Shown: positions 1 to 9,280 of the stretch, one piece after another
Layout: each line of letters opens with the position of its first letter
Numbering within the stretch: position 1 is the stretch's first letter
NCBI RefSeq assembly: GCF_900102465.1
Contig: NZ_FNBW01000005.1
Location: 271,110 to 335,109 of the forward strand
Origin: Thalassobaculum litoreum DSM 18839
GTDB taxonomy: Bacteria > Pseudomonadota > Alphaproteobacteria > Thalassobaculales > Thalassobaculaceae
DNA: 64,000 nucleotides
Direction of reading: 5' to 3'
Made by a program: the position numbers and the translations under genes
The notes under the pieces: generated by a model
Seen by the model: the letters and a program-made list of their open reading frames with translations, nothing else
Databases searched by the model: none
What the model was told of the DNA's origin: nothing

Positions 1-708
1 GCCTTGCCGCAGCAGGCCGACGGTAAGGTGGACATATCCGGGGACGACTGGTCGATGGGGGCGACCGCCGGCCTGCTCTACGAGCCGATGAAAGGCACGC
101 GGATCGGCCTGTCCTGGCGCAGCCAGACCAAGGTCAGCGTCCAGGGCGATGCGGATTTCGACGTGCCTGACAGCGCCCGCGCCCTCACCGCGACGGGAGC
201 CTTCACCGACAGCGACATTTCCAGCACGGTCACCTTGCCCGAGACCATCGGTCTCAGCCTGCATCACGAAATCACCGACGAGGTCGCCGTGATGGGCGAC
301 GTGGTCTGGACGGCGTGGCACCGGTTCGAGGAGCTGCGTATTGAGTTCGACAATGCGGCCCAGGCGGACAGTGTGACGCGGGAGAACTGGAACGACACCT
401 TCTTCGTCTCGCTCGGCGCCACCTGGCGTCCCGACGACAATTGGACGCTGCGCACCGGCGTGGCCTACGATCAGAGCCCGGTCGATGCCAACTTCCGCAC
501 CGCCCGGATACCCGATCAGGACCGGTATTGGCTGGCCGTCGGCGCCGACTACCAGGTGGACGATCGCTGGAAGATCTCTGCGGGCTACACGCACATCTTC
601 GTGGATAGCGCCGCCCTGGACGAGTCGAGTGCCGCGGCCGGCACCCTGCGGGGCACCTACGAAGGCTCCATCGACATCCTCACCGTCGGAGCGACTCTGC
701 GCTTCTGA
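1..708 (+). CDS. FadL/OmpP1/TodX-family outer-membrane transporter, C-terminal part
   Basis: The reading frame is open from the first base, so the 5' end lies outside the window; about 235 C-terminal residues remain. It shows alternating aromatic/polar beta-strand patterns (for example GATWRPDDNWTLRTGVAYD) and ends in Arg-Phe, the terminal aromatic expected for insertion by the BAM complex. The motif TRIGLSWRSQ and the segment with LPETIGLSLHHEI match the FadL/OmpP1/TodX family, which carries long-chain fatty acids or other hydrophobic compounds across the outer membrane. The substrate cannot be read from this part. Family call is fairly secure; function in this organism is inferred. Confidence 0.82.
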   Translation, partial: ALPQQADGKVDISGDDWSMGATAGLLYEPMKGTRIGLSWRSQTKVSVQGDADFDVPDSARALTATGAFTDSDISSTVTLPETIGLSLHHEITDEVAVMGDVVWTAWHRFEELRIEFDNAAQADSVTRENWNDTFFVSLGATWRPDDNWTLRTGVAYDQSPVDANFRTARIPDQDRYWLAVGADYQVDDRWKISAGYTHIFVDSAALDESSAAAGTLRGTYEGSIDILTVGATLRF

Positions 709-782
709 CGCAATTTCCTGACATCGACGGGTCTGCGTCCCCTTGGTAGAACGGGGGCGTGAACCGGTGGAAAGGTATCGAC

Positions 783-3173
783 ATGGCGAAGCGGGCAGCG
801 AACGCGGTCCCCAGCGGCGGTCTCATCGACCCCCAGAAGCTCGAGATCATGACGGCGCTGGAACGCAAGGTGCTGTGGCTGGCGATGTGGACGATCCACA
901 ACGCCAACCATATCCGCGACAGCCGCGACGGGCTGAAGGTCGGCGGCCACCAGGCGTCCTGCGCTTCGCTCAACACCATCATGAGCGCGCTGTATTTCGA
1001 CGTGCTGCGCCCGCAGGACCGGGTCGCGGTGAAGCCGCATGCCAGCCCGGTCTTCCACGCCATCCAGTACATGATGGGCCGCCAGTCGGTGGACCAGCTC
1101 CAGCGGTTCCGCGGCTATGGCGGGGCGCAGTCCTATCCGTCGCGCACCAAGGACGCCGACGAGGTCGACTTCTCGACCGGCTCGGTCGGCCTCGGCGTGG
1201 CGATGACCCTGTTCTCCTCCATGGTGCAGGACTATGTGCGCATGCAGCACCTGGTCCAGGATCCGGAGCGGGTGGGCGAAAGCCCCGGCCGCATGGTGGC
1301 CCTGGTCGGCGACGCGGAGCTCGACGAGGGCAACGTCTACGAGGCGATGCTGGAGGGCTGGAAATACGACGTCCGGAACCTGTGGTGGGTGATCGACTAC
1401 AACCGCCAGAGCCTGGACGGCGTGGTCTCCGACGGGCTGTTCCAGAAGATCCGCCAGTTCTTCGGCACGGTCGACTGGGAAGTCGTCATGCTGAAATACG
1501 GCAAGCGGCTGGAGCGGGTCTTCGCCCAGCCCGGCGGCGATACCCTGCGCAACTGGATCGACGAATGCCCGAACGACCTCTACTCGGCCCTGACCTTCAA
1601 GGGCGGGTCGGGCGAGGCGGGCGTGTGGCGCGACCACCTGAAGAAGGATCTGCGCGGCGTCACCGGCATCAAGGCGATCCTGGACGACCATGACGACGTC
1701 GAGCTGCACAAGCTGATGACCAACCTGGCCGGCCAGGACATGGAGGCGGTGCTGGAGGCGTTCCACGGTGTGAACGACGACCGGCCACGCTGCTTCATCG
1801 CCTATACGGTCAAAGGCTACAACACGCCGCTGGCCGGCCATAAGGACAACCACTCCGGCCTGATGACCCCCGACCAGATGGCCCGGTTCAAGGCCGATCA
1901 CGGCATCGAGGACGGCGAGGAGTGGGAACCGTTCGCCCGCGCCGGCATGGACGAAGGCACCCTGCGCGAGTTCGTGCAGGTGGTGGACTTCAACGCCCCC
2001 GGCTCGCGCATCCACAAGGCCGACAAGGTGGAGATCCCATCGGTCCTGCCGATCCGCGGCCAGAAGACGATCTCCACCCAGATGGCCTTCGGCTCGGTGC
2101 TGCACGAGCTGTCGCGCGGCAACTCGGCCCTGGCCTCGCGCATCGTCACCACCTCGCCGGACGTGACGGTATCGACCAATCTCGGCGCCTGGGTGAACCA
2201 GCGCGGCATCTTCTCCCTCGACGTGCGCAACGACGTGTTCCGCCAGGAGCAGGTGGCCTCGGCGCAGAAATGGATGCGCCACGGCGGCGGCCAGCACATG
2301 GAGCTGGGCATCGCCGAGAACAACCTGTTCATCCTGCTGGCGTCGCTCGGCCTATCCGGGCCGCTGTTCGGCACAAGACTGCTGCCGGTGGGTACCCTGT
2401 ACGACCCGTTCATCGCCCGCGGCCTCGATGCGTTGAACTACGCCTGCTACCAGGACGCCCGGTTCATGCTGGTCGCCACCCCGTCGGGCGTGACCCTGGC
2501 GCCGGAGGGCGGGGCGCACCAGTCGATCTCCACCCCGCTGATCGGTCTCGGCCAGCCCGGCCTCACCAGCTTCGAGCCGGCCTATGCGGACGAGCTGGCG
2601 CAGATCATGCGCTGGGGTTTCGAGTTCATGCAGGCCGATGACGGCGGCTCGGTCTATCTGCGGCTGTCCACCCGCTCCCTGGAGCAGCCTGACCGCAAGT
2701 TGGACGACGCCACGGTGGCCGACATCCTGGCCGGTGCGTACTGGCAGGTGGAGCCGGGGCCGGAGGCCGAGCTGGCGCTGGTCTATAGCGGGGCCGTCGC
2801 CCCGGAGGTGCTGGCGGCCTACGCGGAGATGGCCGACGACATTCCGGGCCTGGGCGTGCTGGCGGTGCCGTCGGTCGACCGGCTTTATCACGGCTGGCAG
2901 AAGAGCCTGCGCGGCCGCAACGGCAGCGGACCTGGTTCCAGTCATGTGGAGAAGGTGCTGTCGAAGCTGGCGCCGGGCGCGTCCCTGGTGACGGCCCAGG
3001 ACGGCCACCCGGCGACCCTGAGCTGGCTCGGCTCGGCGACCGGGCGGCGGGTCTACCCGCTGGGTGTGACCGGCTTCGGCCAGTCCGGCGACATCCCCGA
3101 CGTCTACGCCCATTACGGCATCGACACGGCGTCGATCGTGGATATGGCCGCGACGGCGTGTCTGGGGCGGTGA
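783..3173 (+). CDS. AceE/transketolase-like thiamine-diphosphate enzyme
   Basis: A 796-residue protein related to the homodimeric E1 of pyruvate dehydrogenase and to transketolase. The ThDP-binding motif is visible at about residues 176-205 (GDAELDEGN, ending WWVIDYNRQSLDG), closely resembling the GDGEMDEP...NLQRLDG pattern of AceE. A second transketolase pyrimidine-binding half follows (about 430-600, with GIAENN). The start at 783 has an AAAGG site 8 nt upstream; an in-frame ATG at 759 would give eight more residues. It stands alone: no E2 or E3 gene is adjacent, so it may be a 2-oxoacid dehydrogenase E1 or a transketolase-type enzyme. The exact substrate is not determined. Confidence 0.8.
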   Translation: MAKRAANAVPSGGLIDPQKLEIMTALERKVLWLAMWTIHNANHIRDSRDGLKVGGHQASCASLNTIMSALYFDVLRPQDRVAVKPHASPVFHAIQYMMGRQSVDQLQRFRGYGGAQSYPSRTKDADEVDFSTGSVGLGVAMTLFSSMVQDYVRMQHLVQDPERVGESPGRMVALVGDAELDEGNVYEAMLEGWKYDVRNLWWVIDYNRQSLDGVVSDGLFQKIRQFFGTVDWEVVMLKYGKRLERVFAQPGGDTLRNWIDECPNDLYSALTFKGGSGEAGVWRDHLKKDLRGVTGIKAILDDHDDVELHKLMTNLAGQDMEAVLEAFHGVNDDRPRCFIAYTVKGYNTPLAGHKDNHSGLMTPDQMARFKADHGIEDGEEWEPFARAGMDEGTLREFVQVVDFNAPGSRIHKADKVEIPSVLPIRGQKTISTQMAFGSVLHELSRGNSALASRIVTTSPDVTVSTNLGAWVNQRGIFSLDVRNDVFRQEQVASAQKWMRHGGGQHMELGIAENNLFILLASLGLSGPLFGTRLLPVGTLYDPFIARGLDALNYACYQDARFMLVATPSGVTLAPEGGAHQSISTPLIGLGQPGLTSFEPAYADELAQIMRWGFEFMQADDGGSVYLRLSTRSLEQPDRKLDDATVADILAGAYWQVEPGPEAELALVYSGAVAPEVLAAYAEMADDIPGLGVLAVPSVDRLYHGWQKSLRGRNGSGPGSSHVEKVLSKLAPGASLVTAQDGHPATLSWLGSATGRRVYPLGVTGFGQSGDIPDVYAHYGIDTASIVDMAATACLGR

Positions 3174-3200
3174 GGAGCTAGTTTCCCCCCATCCCGTCAT

Positions 3201-3239
3201 CCCGGTTCGTCCCCGGACCCGTTCCGGGGCGAGACCGGG
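3201..3239. repeat. REP-like palindromic element
   Basis: An imperfect inverted repeat (CCCGGTTCGTCCCCGG against CCGGGGCGAGACCGGG) preceded by CCCGTCAT. It sits between the AceE-like gene and the cytochrome relic and shares its 'gtcatcccgg' signature with several other intergenic elements in this window. Confidence 0.6.
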
Positions 3240-3410
3240 ACCGTGACCCGGCCGAGTCTCCGGGTCCCGGCCGCCCTCCGGATCAGGCCGTTTGCCCATC
3301 CGAAGCCGCGAGTATTCTGACTTTCGCCAGGATGACGAACAAGTGCCGGATTTGCGGGCAGGGCGGTCGGCAGGCCGTGAGGGCTTCAGGATGATAGCGC
3401 CTGCGCGCCC

Positions 3411-3680
3411 TCACTTCTCCGCCAGGAATTGCAGATGGGCGATGATCGCCGCCATGTCGCCGTCGGAAATGTGCGCATAATACCCGAAGCACATCCAGCC
3501 TGCGGCCGTCCTTGCTCACGCCCCCGCGCACCGCCCGGACGAGTTCCGCATCGCTCCAGCCGTCGATCCCGGCCTCCATATCGGGGGTGATGTTGGGGGC
3601 ATAGAAGGCCCAGATGTCGATATCCTCCATCAGCCGGCCGGAGAGCGCCCTGCTCATGTCCGAACCCTGGGGGCCGAAGG
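3411..3680 (-). pseudogene. Degenerate class I cytochrome c fragment
   Basis: One minus-strand frame encodes [16 protein letters not shown] and [19 protein letters not shown], the hallmark middle of alcohol-dehydrogenase-type c cytochromes. Near 3492-3500 homology jumps to another frame, which continues [20 protein letters not shown] and ends at a stop at 3411-3413, a typical cytochrome c C-terminus. The haem-binding CXXCH segment and signal peptide are absent upstream. This is therefore a frameshifted, 5'-truncated relic. No partner dehydrogenase subunits are adjacent. The upstream limit is approximate. Confidence 0.72.
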
Positions 3681-3915
3681 GGGTCGGCAGTTGCCGCGGG
3701 CTGCCGCTGCGTTCATCAGATACGCCCCGCAATCGACGCGCGAAAGCCTAGCAGCCTCTGGGCTCCCGTGCCATATGGAGCGAGAGAGGGCGAAACCCCG
3801 GCGGCCGGCGGCATCGGGCAGAGCGCGCGGAACTATCTTCTTGCTCTGCGACCGCCGCGGCGTTGGAATGATCCGCCCGTATTCTGGTTCGCACCGCACC
3901 CCCCAGGAGGGCGCC

Positions 3916-5286
3916 ATGAACGAGCAATCGACCCGAATTTTCCGCGCCGCCAGCCGGGCGAAATACAACGAAGGCTATATGCCCGGCTTCGGCAACGACT
4001 TCGAGACCGAGGCGCTCGAGGGCGCGCTGCCGATCGGCCAGAACTCGCCGCAGCGCTGCCCCTACGGGCTCTATGCCGAGCAGCTTTCGGGCACGCCCTT
4101 CACCGCCCCGCGTGAGACCAACAAGCGCTCCTGGCTCTACCGCATGCGGCCGACGGTGCAGCATATCGGCGACATGGCGCGGATCGACCTGCCGCACTGG
4201 CGCTCCGCGCCCACCGTGGGCGAGAGCGATCTGCCGCTGGCGCCGATGCGCTGGGACCCGGCCCCGATTCCGGCCGATGCCGGCACCTTCCTGACCGGCA
4301 TGCGCACGATCTCCACCGGCGGCGACGTGCATACCCAGACCGGCTTCGCGATCCACACCTACGCCGTCACCGAGAGCATGGAGAGCGAGGTGTTCTGGAA
4401 CGCCGACGGCGAGATGCTGGTGGTGCCGGAGGTCGGGGCGCTGCGCTTCTTCACCGAGATGGGCGTGATCGACATCGCGCCGGGCGAGATCGCCGTGCTG
4501 CCGCGCGGCATCAAGGTCAAGGTCTTGCTCGCCGGAGAGGATCAGGCGCGCGGCTATATCTGCGAGAATTACGGCGACCATTTCACCTGTCCGGAACGCG
4601 GGCCGATCGGCGCCAACTGCCTCGCCAACCGCCGCGACTTCCTGTCGCCCGTTGCGGCCTACGAACAGCGCGACGGCGAGGCCCACCGGGTCGTCGTCAA
4701 ATGGGGCGGAACCTTCAACGCCTGCGAGATCGATCACTCGCCGCTGGACGTGGTCGCCTGGCACGGCAATTACACGCCCTACAAATATAACCTGCGCCAC
4801 TTCTCGCCGGTCGGGCCGATCCTGAACGATCATGCCGACCCGTCGATCTTCACGGTGCTGACGGCGCCCTCCGGCACGCCGGGCACCGCGAATATCGACT
4901 TCGTCATCTTCCCGCCGCGTTGGCTGGTGGCCGAGGACAGTTTTCGGCCGCCCTGGTACCACATGAACGTGATGAGCGAGTTCATGGGGCTGATCGAGGG
5001 CGTCTACGACGCCAAGCCCCAGGGCTTCGTGCCGGGCGGCATGTCGCTGCACAACATGATGCTGCCGCACGGTCCCGATGCCGAAGCGTTCTACGGCGCC
5101 TCCCTCAAGGAACTGACACCGCAGAAACTCGACAACACGCTGGCCTTCATGTTCGAGACCCGCTTTCCGCAGCAGCTCACCCGCTACGCGGCGGGTCTGC
5201 CGACTCTGCAGGTCAAGTATCCGGACTGCTGGCAGGGTCTGCGTAACCATTTCGATCCGGCCCGACCGGTCTGGAACGGGGAATAG
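3916..5286 (+). CDS. hmgA: Homogentisate 1,2-dioxygenase
   Basis: A 456-residue Fe(II) cupin dioxygenase that opens homogentisate to maleylacetoacetate in tyrosine/phenylalanine catabolism in the cytoplasm. The family's N-terminal signature [14 protein letters not shown] is present, as are the C-terminal iron-site segments [16 protein letters not shown] (His and Glu ligands) and LPHGPD (His ligand). Length matches the family (about 430-450). The start at 3916 is chosen for the CCAGGAGGG site just upstream; the frame stays open to 3691 but that extension resembles no HmgA. Maleylacetoacetate isomerase and fumarylacetoacetase are not next to it. Confidence 0.96.
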   Translation: MNEQSTRIFRAASRAKYNEGYMPGFGNDFETEALEGALPIGQNSPQRCPYGLYAEQLSGTPFTAPRETNKRSWLYRMRPTVQHIGDMARIDLPHWRSAPTVGESDLPLAPMRWDPAPIPADAGTFLTGMRTISTGGDVHTQTGFAIHTYAVTESMESEVFWNADGEMLVVPEVGALRFFTEMGVIDIAPGEIAVLPRGIKVKVLLAGEDQARGYICENYGDHFTCPERGPIGANCLANRRDFLSPVAAYEQRDGEAHRVVVKWGGTFNACEIDHSPLDVVAWHGNYTPYKYNLRHFSPVGPILNDHADPSIFTVLTAPSGTPGTANIDFVIFPPRWLVAEDSFRPPWYHMNVMSEFMGLIEGVYDAKPQGFVPGGMSLHNMMLPHGPDAEAFYGASLKELTPQKLDNTLAFMFETRFPQQLTRYAAGLPTLQVKYPDCWQGLRNHFDPARPVWNGE

Positions 5287-5291
5287 GGACC

Positions 5292-5963
5292 TTGTCTGAA
5301 CGATCGCAGCGCCTGCCGGTCGTCGGCTTCCGTCCGACCGGCGACGGGAATGACGATGGGCAGGATGCGCGCGCCGAGTCGAGGCGGGCGACCTTCGGCG
5401 CGGTCGCCCGGGAGAGCAGCACGCCGGTCGACTGGCGCTATGCCATGTGCCCGATCGACACGGATTTCATGCGGTTCGGCCCGTTTCGCGGTCTGGTGGC
5501 CCAGTGGCGCCTGCGCATCCGCCGCGGCGAGGTCCTGCCGCGGCGCGACGACTTTCAGTTCGAGGACTTCGCCGACTGGCTCGGCCGCATCTTCATCGCC
5601 AAGGTGGAGCGCGAGCCGTTCAACCTGCGCTTCACCCTATGGGGGGTGAAGCTGGTGGAGTGGTGGCGGGTCGACTACACCAACCGCACCCTGGGCGAGC
5701 TCTCGTCCAACCCGGATCTCTGGCGGATGACCGAGATCCAGTATTTCGCGGAGATGGACCGCGAGCCCTTCATCGGACTGGCCTGCGGGTTCCTGTCCCA
5801 GCACGGCCTGGCGCATATCAAGGTCCTCGGCCTGGACCTGCCGTTCTCCGACGGCGAGGGGCTGACCCATGTGATCTCGACCCACATGAAGATCGATCTG
5901 GGCGAAACCATCGAGGATGTCCTGCCCGATTGCCCGGTCACGGATTTCACGCCGGACTACTGA
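5292..5963 (+). CDS. PAS_5-like domain protein
   Basis: The segment starting DWRYAMCPIDTDFMRFGPFR and continuing with FEDFADWLGRIFIAKVER and FTLWGVKLVEWWRVDYTN resembles the PAS_5 group of single-domain PAS-like proteins abundant in Rhodospirillales. Ligand and partner are unknown. The frame opens at a TTG (5292) 5 nt after hmgA stops. The first ~45 residues are read from a hairpin-rich stretch (GCCGGTCG/CGACCGGC) that looks REP-derived, so the true start may be the ATG at 5446. No effector domain is present, so it is probably a stand-alone sensor or adaptor. Two relatives occur at 27210 and 60489. Confidence 0.68.
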   Translation: MSERSQRLPVVGFRPTGDGNDDGQDARAESRRATFGAVARESSTPVDWRYAMCPIDTDFMRFGPFRGLVAQWRLRIRRGEVLPRRDDFQFEDFADWLGRIFIAKVEREPFNLRFTLWGVKLVEWWRVDYTNRTLGELSSNPDLWRMTEIQYFAEMDREPFIGLACGFLSQHGLAHIKVLGLDLPFSDGEGLTHVISTHMKIDLGETIEDVLPDCPVTDFTPDY

Positions 5964-6285
5964 TCGCGCCCGAATAGCCCGCCCGAATAGCCCGCCTCAA
6001 AAACCCGCCTGACCTGCCCTGACGGACCGAATTGAGTGCCTGGATATGAGGCATGAAATGTCCATTCGGTGAGCACGACATGGGGGTTCCCGTCCGTTGA
6101 ACGGTTCGTCACCTGCCGGAAGCCGCCGGTCGGCGGGGTGGTCCCGTTTTTGCACTTGCGAGATGTGCCTATGCGCTCTCCCGCAATGCCGGTCCGGCAC
6201 CAGGGGACGGGAGGGACCCAACCGCATGACGTGACGAAACGTCCGGCCGCGAGGTCGGGACAATGGACATTCAGGAGAGAGAAAT
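5964..6285. other. Intergenic leader region upstream of the TRAP genes
   Basis: 322 bases without a convincing gene. At 5967-5992 there is an exact tandem pair of the 13-mer cgcccgaatagcc, followed by two degenerate copies. The stretch 6050-6180 is mixed in composition and probably carries the dctP promoter, but no clear -35/-10 pair was identified. Confidence 0.5.
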
Positions 6286-7266
6286 ATGGGGATCTTGAGG
6301 AACACGGTGATGTCGGCGGTGGTCGGCGCCTCCATCGCCCTGACGGCCGGCTCGGCCTCCGCGGCGGACTGGATCATGGCGTCCGGTTATCCGGACAGCA
6401 ACTTCCACACCCAGAACATCCAGACGTTCATCGAGGAGGTGGAGGCCTCCACCTCGCTGAAGATTCAGCTCAACTCAAATGACACGCTGATCAAGCTCGA
6501 CGCCATCAAGACGGCGCTGCAGCGTGGCCAGATCCCGATCGGCGAGATCCGTCTCGGCGTCTATGGCAACGAGGACCCGATGTACGTCCTCGCCGGCCTG
6601 CCCTTCATCGCCGCCGACTACACCGAGGCCTGGCTGCTGAAGGACCTGCAGAAGGAGTATTTCGACAAGATCTTCGCCGAGCAGGGCCTGCGCATCCTGT
6701 ACTATTCGCCGTGGCCGGGTCAGGGCTTCTACACCAAGTTCCCGGTGACCAGCGTTGAGGACTTCTCCGGCAAGAAGCTGCGGATCTACTCCACGGCGAC
6801 CCAGGAGATGGGCCAGATGCTCGGCTTCGACGCCACCATCCTGCCATTTGCCGAGATCCCGCAGGCGTTCTCCACCGGCCTGATCGAGGCGCTGTTCACC
6901 AGCCCGCAGACCGGTATCGACATCCAGGCCTGGGACAACACCTCGAACTTCACCTATGCCGGCGCGATCTTCTCGAAGAACGCCGTGGTGGTGAACGAGT
7001 CCTTCTTCTCGGCCCTGCCGGTCGAGGAGCAGATGGCCATCCTGAAGGCCGCCGAGAAGGCCGAGCTGCGTGGCTGGGAGATGAGCGCGCAGACCACCGC
7101 CGCACAGATGAAGACGCTGGCGGAGAACGGCATGACGACCGCCAGCGCGCCGCCGGCCGTGATCGAGAAGATGAAGACCATCGGCCTGAAGATGATGGAG
7201 ACCTGGCGCAAGGACGCGAGCCCCGAGGCGGCCGCGATCCTCGACCGCTACCTGGCCCTGCAGTAA
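6286..7266 (+). CDS. TRAP transporter solute-binding protein (DctP type)
   Basis: A 326-residue periplasmic binding protein with an N-terminal signal peptide (hydrophobic core about residues 8-22, likely cleaved after SASAAD). The family core SGKKLRIYSTATQEMGQMLG and AEIPQAFSTGLIEALFTSP carries the ligand-contact region of DctP proteins, which usually bind carboxylates through a conserved Arg. An AGGAGAG site precedes the ATG. It is the first gene of a complete three-gene TRAP system and is separated from the permeases by a hairpin that should keep it more highly expressed. The substrate is unknown; proximity to hmgA is only a weak hint of an aromatic or keto acid. Confidence 0.93.
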   Translation: MGILRNTVMSAVVGASIALTAGSASAADWIMASGYPDSNFHTQNIQTFIEEVEASTSLKIQLNSNDTLIKLDAIKTALQRGQIPIGEIRLGVYGNEDPMYVLAGLPFIAADYTEAWLLKDLQKEYFDKIFAEQGLRILYYSPWPGQGFYTKFPVTSVEDFSGKKLRIYSTATQEMGQMLGFDATILPFAEIPQAFSTGLIEALFTSPQTGIDIQAWDNTSNFTYAGAIFSKNAVVVNESFFSALPVEEQMAILKAAEKAELRGWEMSAQTTAAQMKTLAENGMTTASAPPAVIEKMKTIGLKMMETWRKDASPEAAAILDRYLALQ

Positions 7267-7277
7267 GGCAGACCGCC

Positions 7278-7311
7278 GCCGCCGGCTCCCCACGGGGCCG
7301 GCGGCTTTTCT
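7278..7311 (+). terminator. Hairpin between dctP and dctQ genes
   Basis: A perfect 9-bp stem (GCCGCCGGC/GCCGGCGGC) with a 10-nt loop is followed by TTTTCTATT. It lies 11 nt after the binding-protein stop. It is probably a partial terminator or mRNA-stabilising hairpin giving excess binding protein over permease. Confidence 0.75.
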
Positions 7312-7344
7312 ATTATCCGGAAACCCACCAGCAGGACGCGCGCC

Positions 7345-7899
7345 ATGCGCCAAGCTCTCGACCGGCTCTATCTCTGGAGCGGGTATCTGTCCGCGATCTT
7401 CCTCGTCGGGATCGCCGCGACCATCATCGCCCAGGTCGTCGCCCGCTTCTTCCCGAAGGTCATCGTCGTCGACTCGACCGAAAGCGCCGGCTTCTGCCTG
7501 GCCGCCTCGACCTTTCTCGGCCTGGCCTACACCTTCCGCCACGGTGCTCATATCCGCGTGACGCTGGTCACCCGGCTGGCGACCGGCATGGTCGACCGGC
7601 TGATCCATCTGTGGAGCCTCGCGGCGTTCATCGTGATCATGGGCTTCATGACCTACTGGTCCTTCGACCTGGTCTATTTTTCGTTCAAGTTCAACGACAT
7701 CAGCCCGGGCCTGCTGGCCATTCCCTTCTGGATCCCGCGCTCGGCCATGGCGGTCGGGTCGCTGATCCTGCTGATCGCCCTGCTCGACGAGATCGTCTGC
7801 GTGCTCATGGGCAAGACGCCGAGTTATGTGGAGAACGACATGCAGGCCTACGAGGCCCATGACGACACCCCCGCCGTTCTGGACCGGGAGCGCGGCTGA
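7345..7899 (+). CDS. TRAP transporter small permease (DctQ type)
   Basis: A 184-residue inner-membrane protein with four hydrophobic segments (about residues 13-35, 50-68, 90-110 and 130-152), the DctQ arrangement. It pairs with the large permease to form the Na+-driven channel that accepts solute from the DctP protein. Its TGA overlaps the ATG of the next gene (TGATG), giving translational coupling. The C-terminal ~30 residues are an acidic cytoplasmic tail. The family call rests on topology, size and position between dctP and dctM. Confidence 0.9.
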   Translation: MRQALDRLYLWSGYLSAIFLVGIAATIIAQVVARFFPKVIVVDSTESAGFCLAASTFLGLAYTFRHGAHIRVTLVTRLATGMVDRLIHLWSLAAFIVIMGFMTYWSFDLVYFSFKFNDISPGLLAIPFWIPRSAMAVGSLILLIALLDEIVCVLMGKTPSYVENDMQAYEAHDDTPAVLDRERG

Positions 7900-9203
7900 T
7901 GGACGCCGGAGTCATTTCGCTCATTCTCTTCGTCCTGCTGCTGGCGCTGCTGGCCTCGGGGCTGTGGGTGGCGCCGACGCTGATCGCGGTCGGCTATGTG
8001 GCGCTCGGGGTGTTCTCGCCGGCGCCGGCGGGCACGCTGTTGGCAAGCACGGTTTGGGACGCGAGCTGGAACTGGGCGCTGACCGCGCTGCCGCTGTTCG
8101 TGTGGATGGGCGAGATCCTGTTCCGCACGCGGCTGTCGTCGGACATGTTCACCGGGCTCGCCCCCTGGACCTCGCGCCTGCCGGGCGGGCTGCTGCACGT
8201 CAACATCCTGGGCTGCGGCGTCATGGCCGCGGTCGCCGGCTCCAGCGCGGTCACCTGCGCCACGGTCGGCCGCATGTCCATGCCCGAGCTGCGCAAGCGC
8301 GGCTATGACGAGGGACTGGCCATCGGCACGCTGGCCGGGTCGGGTACCCTGGGTCTGCTGATCCCGCCCTCGATCATGCTGATCGTCTATGGCGTGGTCG
8401 CCCAGGTCTCCATCTCTCGGCTGTTCATCGCCGGCATCGTGCCCGGCGTCATGATCATCGCCATCTTCATGACCTATGTGGCGATCCGCTCATCGCTCAA
8501 TCCCAGCCTGGCGCCGAAGCCGGACCGGCATCTGAGCTTCGGAGAGAAGCTCTGGGCCTCGCGCTTCCTGATCCCGGTGATGGGGCTGATCTTCGTCGTG
8601 CTCGGCTCGATCTACGGCGGCTTCGCCACCCCGACCGAGGCGGCGACCATCGGCGTGATCGGCGCCCTGGTGCTGGCGGCGGTCAGCCGGTCGCTCACCT
8701 GGGACTCCTTCATGGAGAGCCTGATGGGGGCGGTGCGGACCTCCTGCATGATCGCCTTCATCCTGGCGGGGGCGGCGTTCCTGTCGATCGCCATGGGCTT
8801 CACCGGCGTGCCTCGCGTGCTGGCCGGCTACGTGGACGCCTGGAACCTGTCGCCCTTCGCGCTGATCGCCCTGCTGACGGTGCTCTACATCTTCCTCGGC
8901 TGCTTCCTCGACGGCGTGTCGATGATGGTGCTGACGGCGGCGGTGGTGCTGCCGATGGTGGAGAAGGCGGGGATCGACCTGCTGTGGTTCGGCATCTTCA
9001 CCGTCATCGTGGTGGAGATGGCGCAGATCACCCCGCCGGTCGGCTTCAACCTGTTCGTCCTGCAGGGGATGACCGGGCGCGACATCCTGAAGGTGACGAA
9101 GGCGGCGATGCCGTTCTTCGCCCTGATGCTGCTGGGTATCCTGATCATCACCCTGGTGCCGGAGATCGTGCTGGCGCCGGTGCAGTTCATGCTCAGCAAG
9201 TAG
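7899..9203 (+). CDS. TRAP transporter large permease (DctM type)
   Basis: A 434-residue polytopic protein with about twelve hydrophobic stretches. GSGTLGLLIPPSIMLIVYGV and the later ITPPVGFNLFVLQGM are the paired signature loops of DctM permeases, the transmembrane transporter subunit of TRAP systems. It overlaps the small permease gene by one base and ends the operon before a strong bidirectional terminator. Together with the DctP and DctQ proteins it forms a complete, apparently intact importer. Confidence 0.94.
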   Translation: MDAGVISLILFVLLLALLASGLWVAPTLIAVGYVALGVFSPAPAGTLLASTVWDASWNWALTALPLFVWMGEILFRTRLSSDMFTGLAPWTSRLPGGLLHVNILGCGVMAAVAGSSAVTCATVGRMSMPELRKRGYDEGLAIGTLAGSGTLGLLIPPSIMLIVYGVVAQVSISRLFIAGIVPGVMIIAIFMTYVAIRSSLNPSLAPKPDRHLSFGEKLWASRFLIPVMGLIFVVLGSIYGGFATPTEAATIGVIGALVLAAVSRSLTWDSFMESLMGAVRTSCMIAFILAGAAFLSIAMGFTGVPRVLAGYVDAWNLSPFALIALLTVLYIFLGCFLDGVSMMVLTAAVVLPMVEKAGIDLLWFGIFTVIVVEMAQITPPVGFNLFVLQGMTGRDILKVTKAAMPFFALMLLGILIITLVPEIVLAPVQFMLSK

Positions 9204-9229
9204 GCCGTCGGCATCGCCCCTGACGACGA

Positions 9230-9262
9230 AAAAGGCCCGCGCCGGAGCGCGGGCCTTTCTGC
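9230..9262. terminator. Bidirectional rho-independent terminator
   Basis: AGGCCCGCGC pairs with GCGCGGGCCT around a short loop, with A-run on the left and TTTCT on the right. It lies between the convergent dctM and PRC-barrel genes and can serve both. Confidence 0.88.
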
Positions 9263-9280
9263 ATCCGACTGGAGCGTCGG

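Noticed and set aside
657..2297. Long minus-strand ORF antisense to the AceE-like gene
   Set aside because: High GC leaves antisense frames open; the translation is His/Val/Gly-rich and family-free, while the plus strand has clear ThDP-enzyme motifs.
3691..3915. N-terminal extension of the hmgA frame
   Set aside because: No homology to HmgA and the ribosome site is before 3916.
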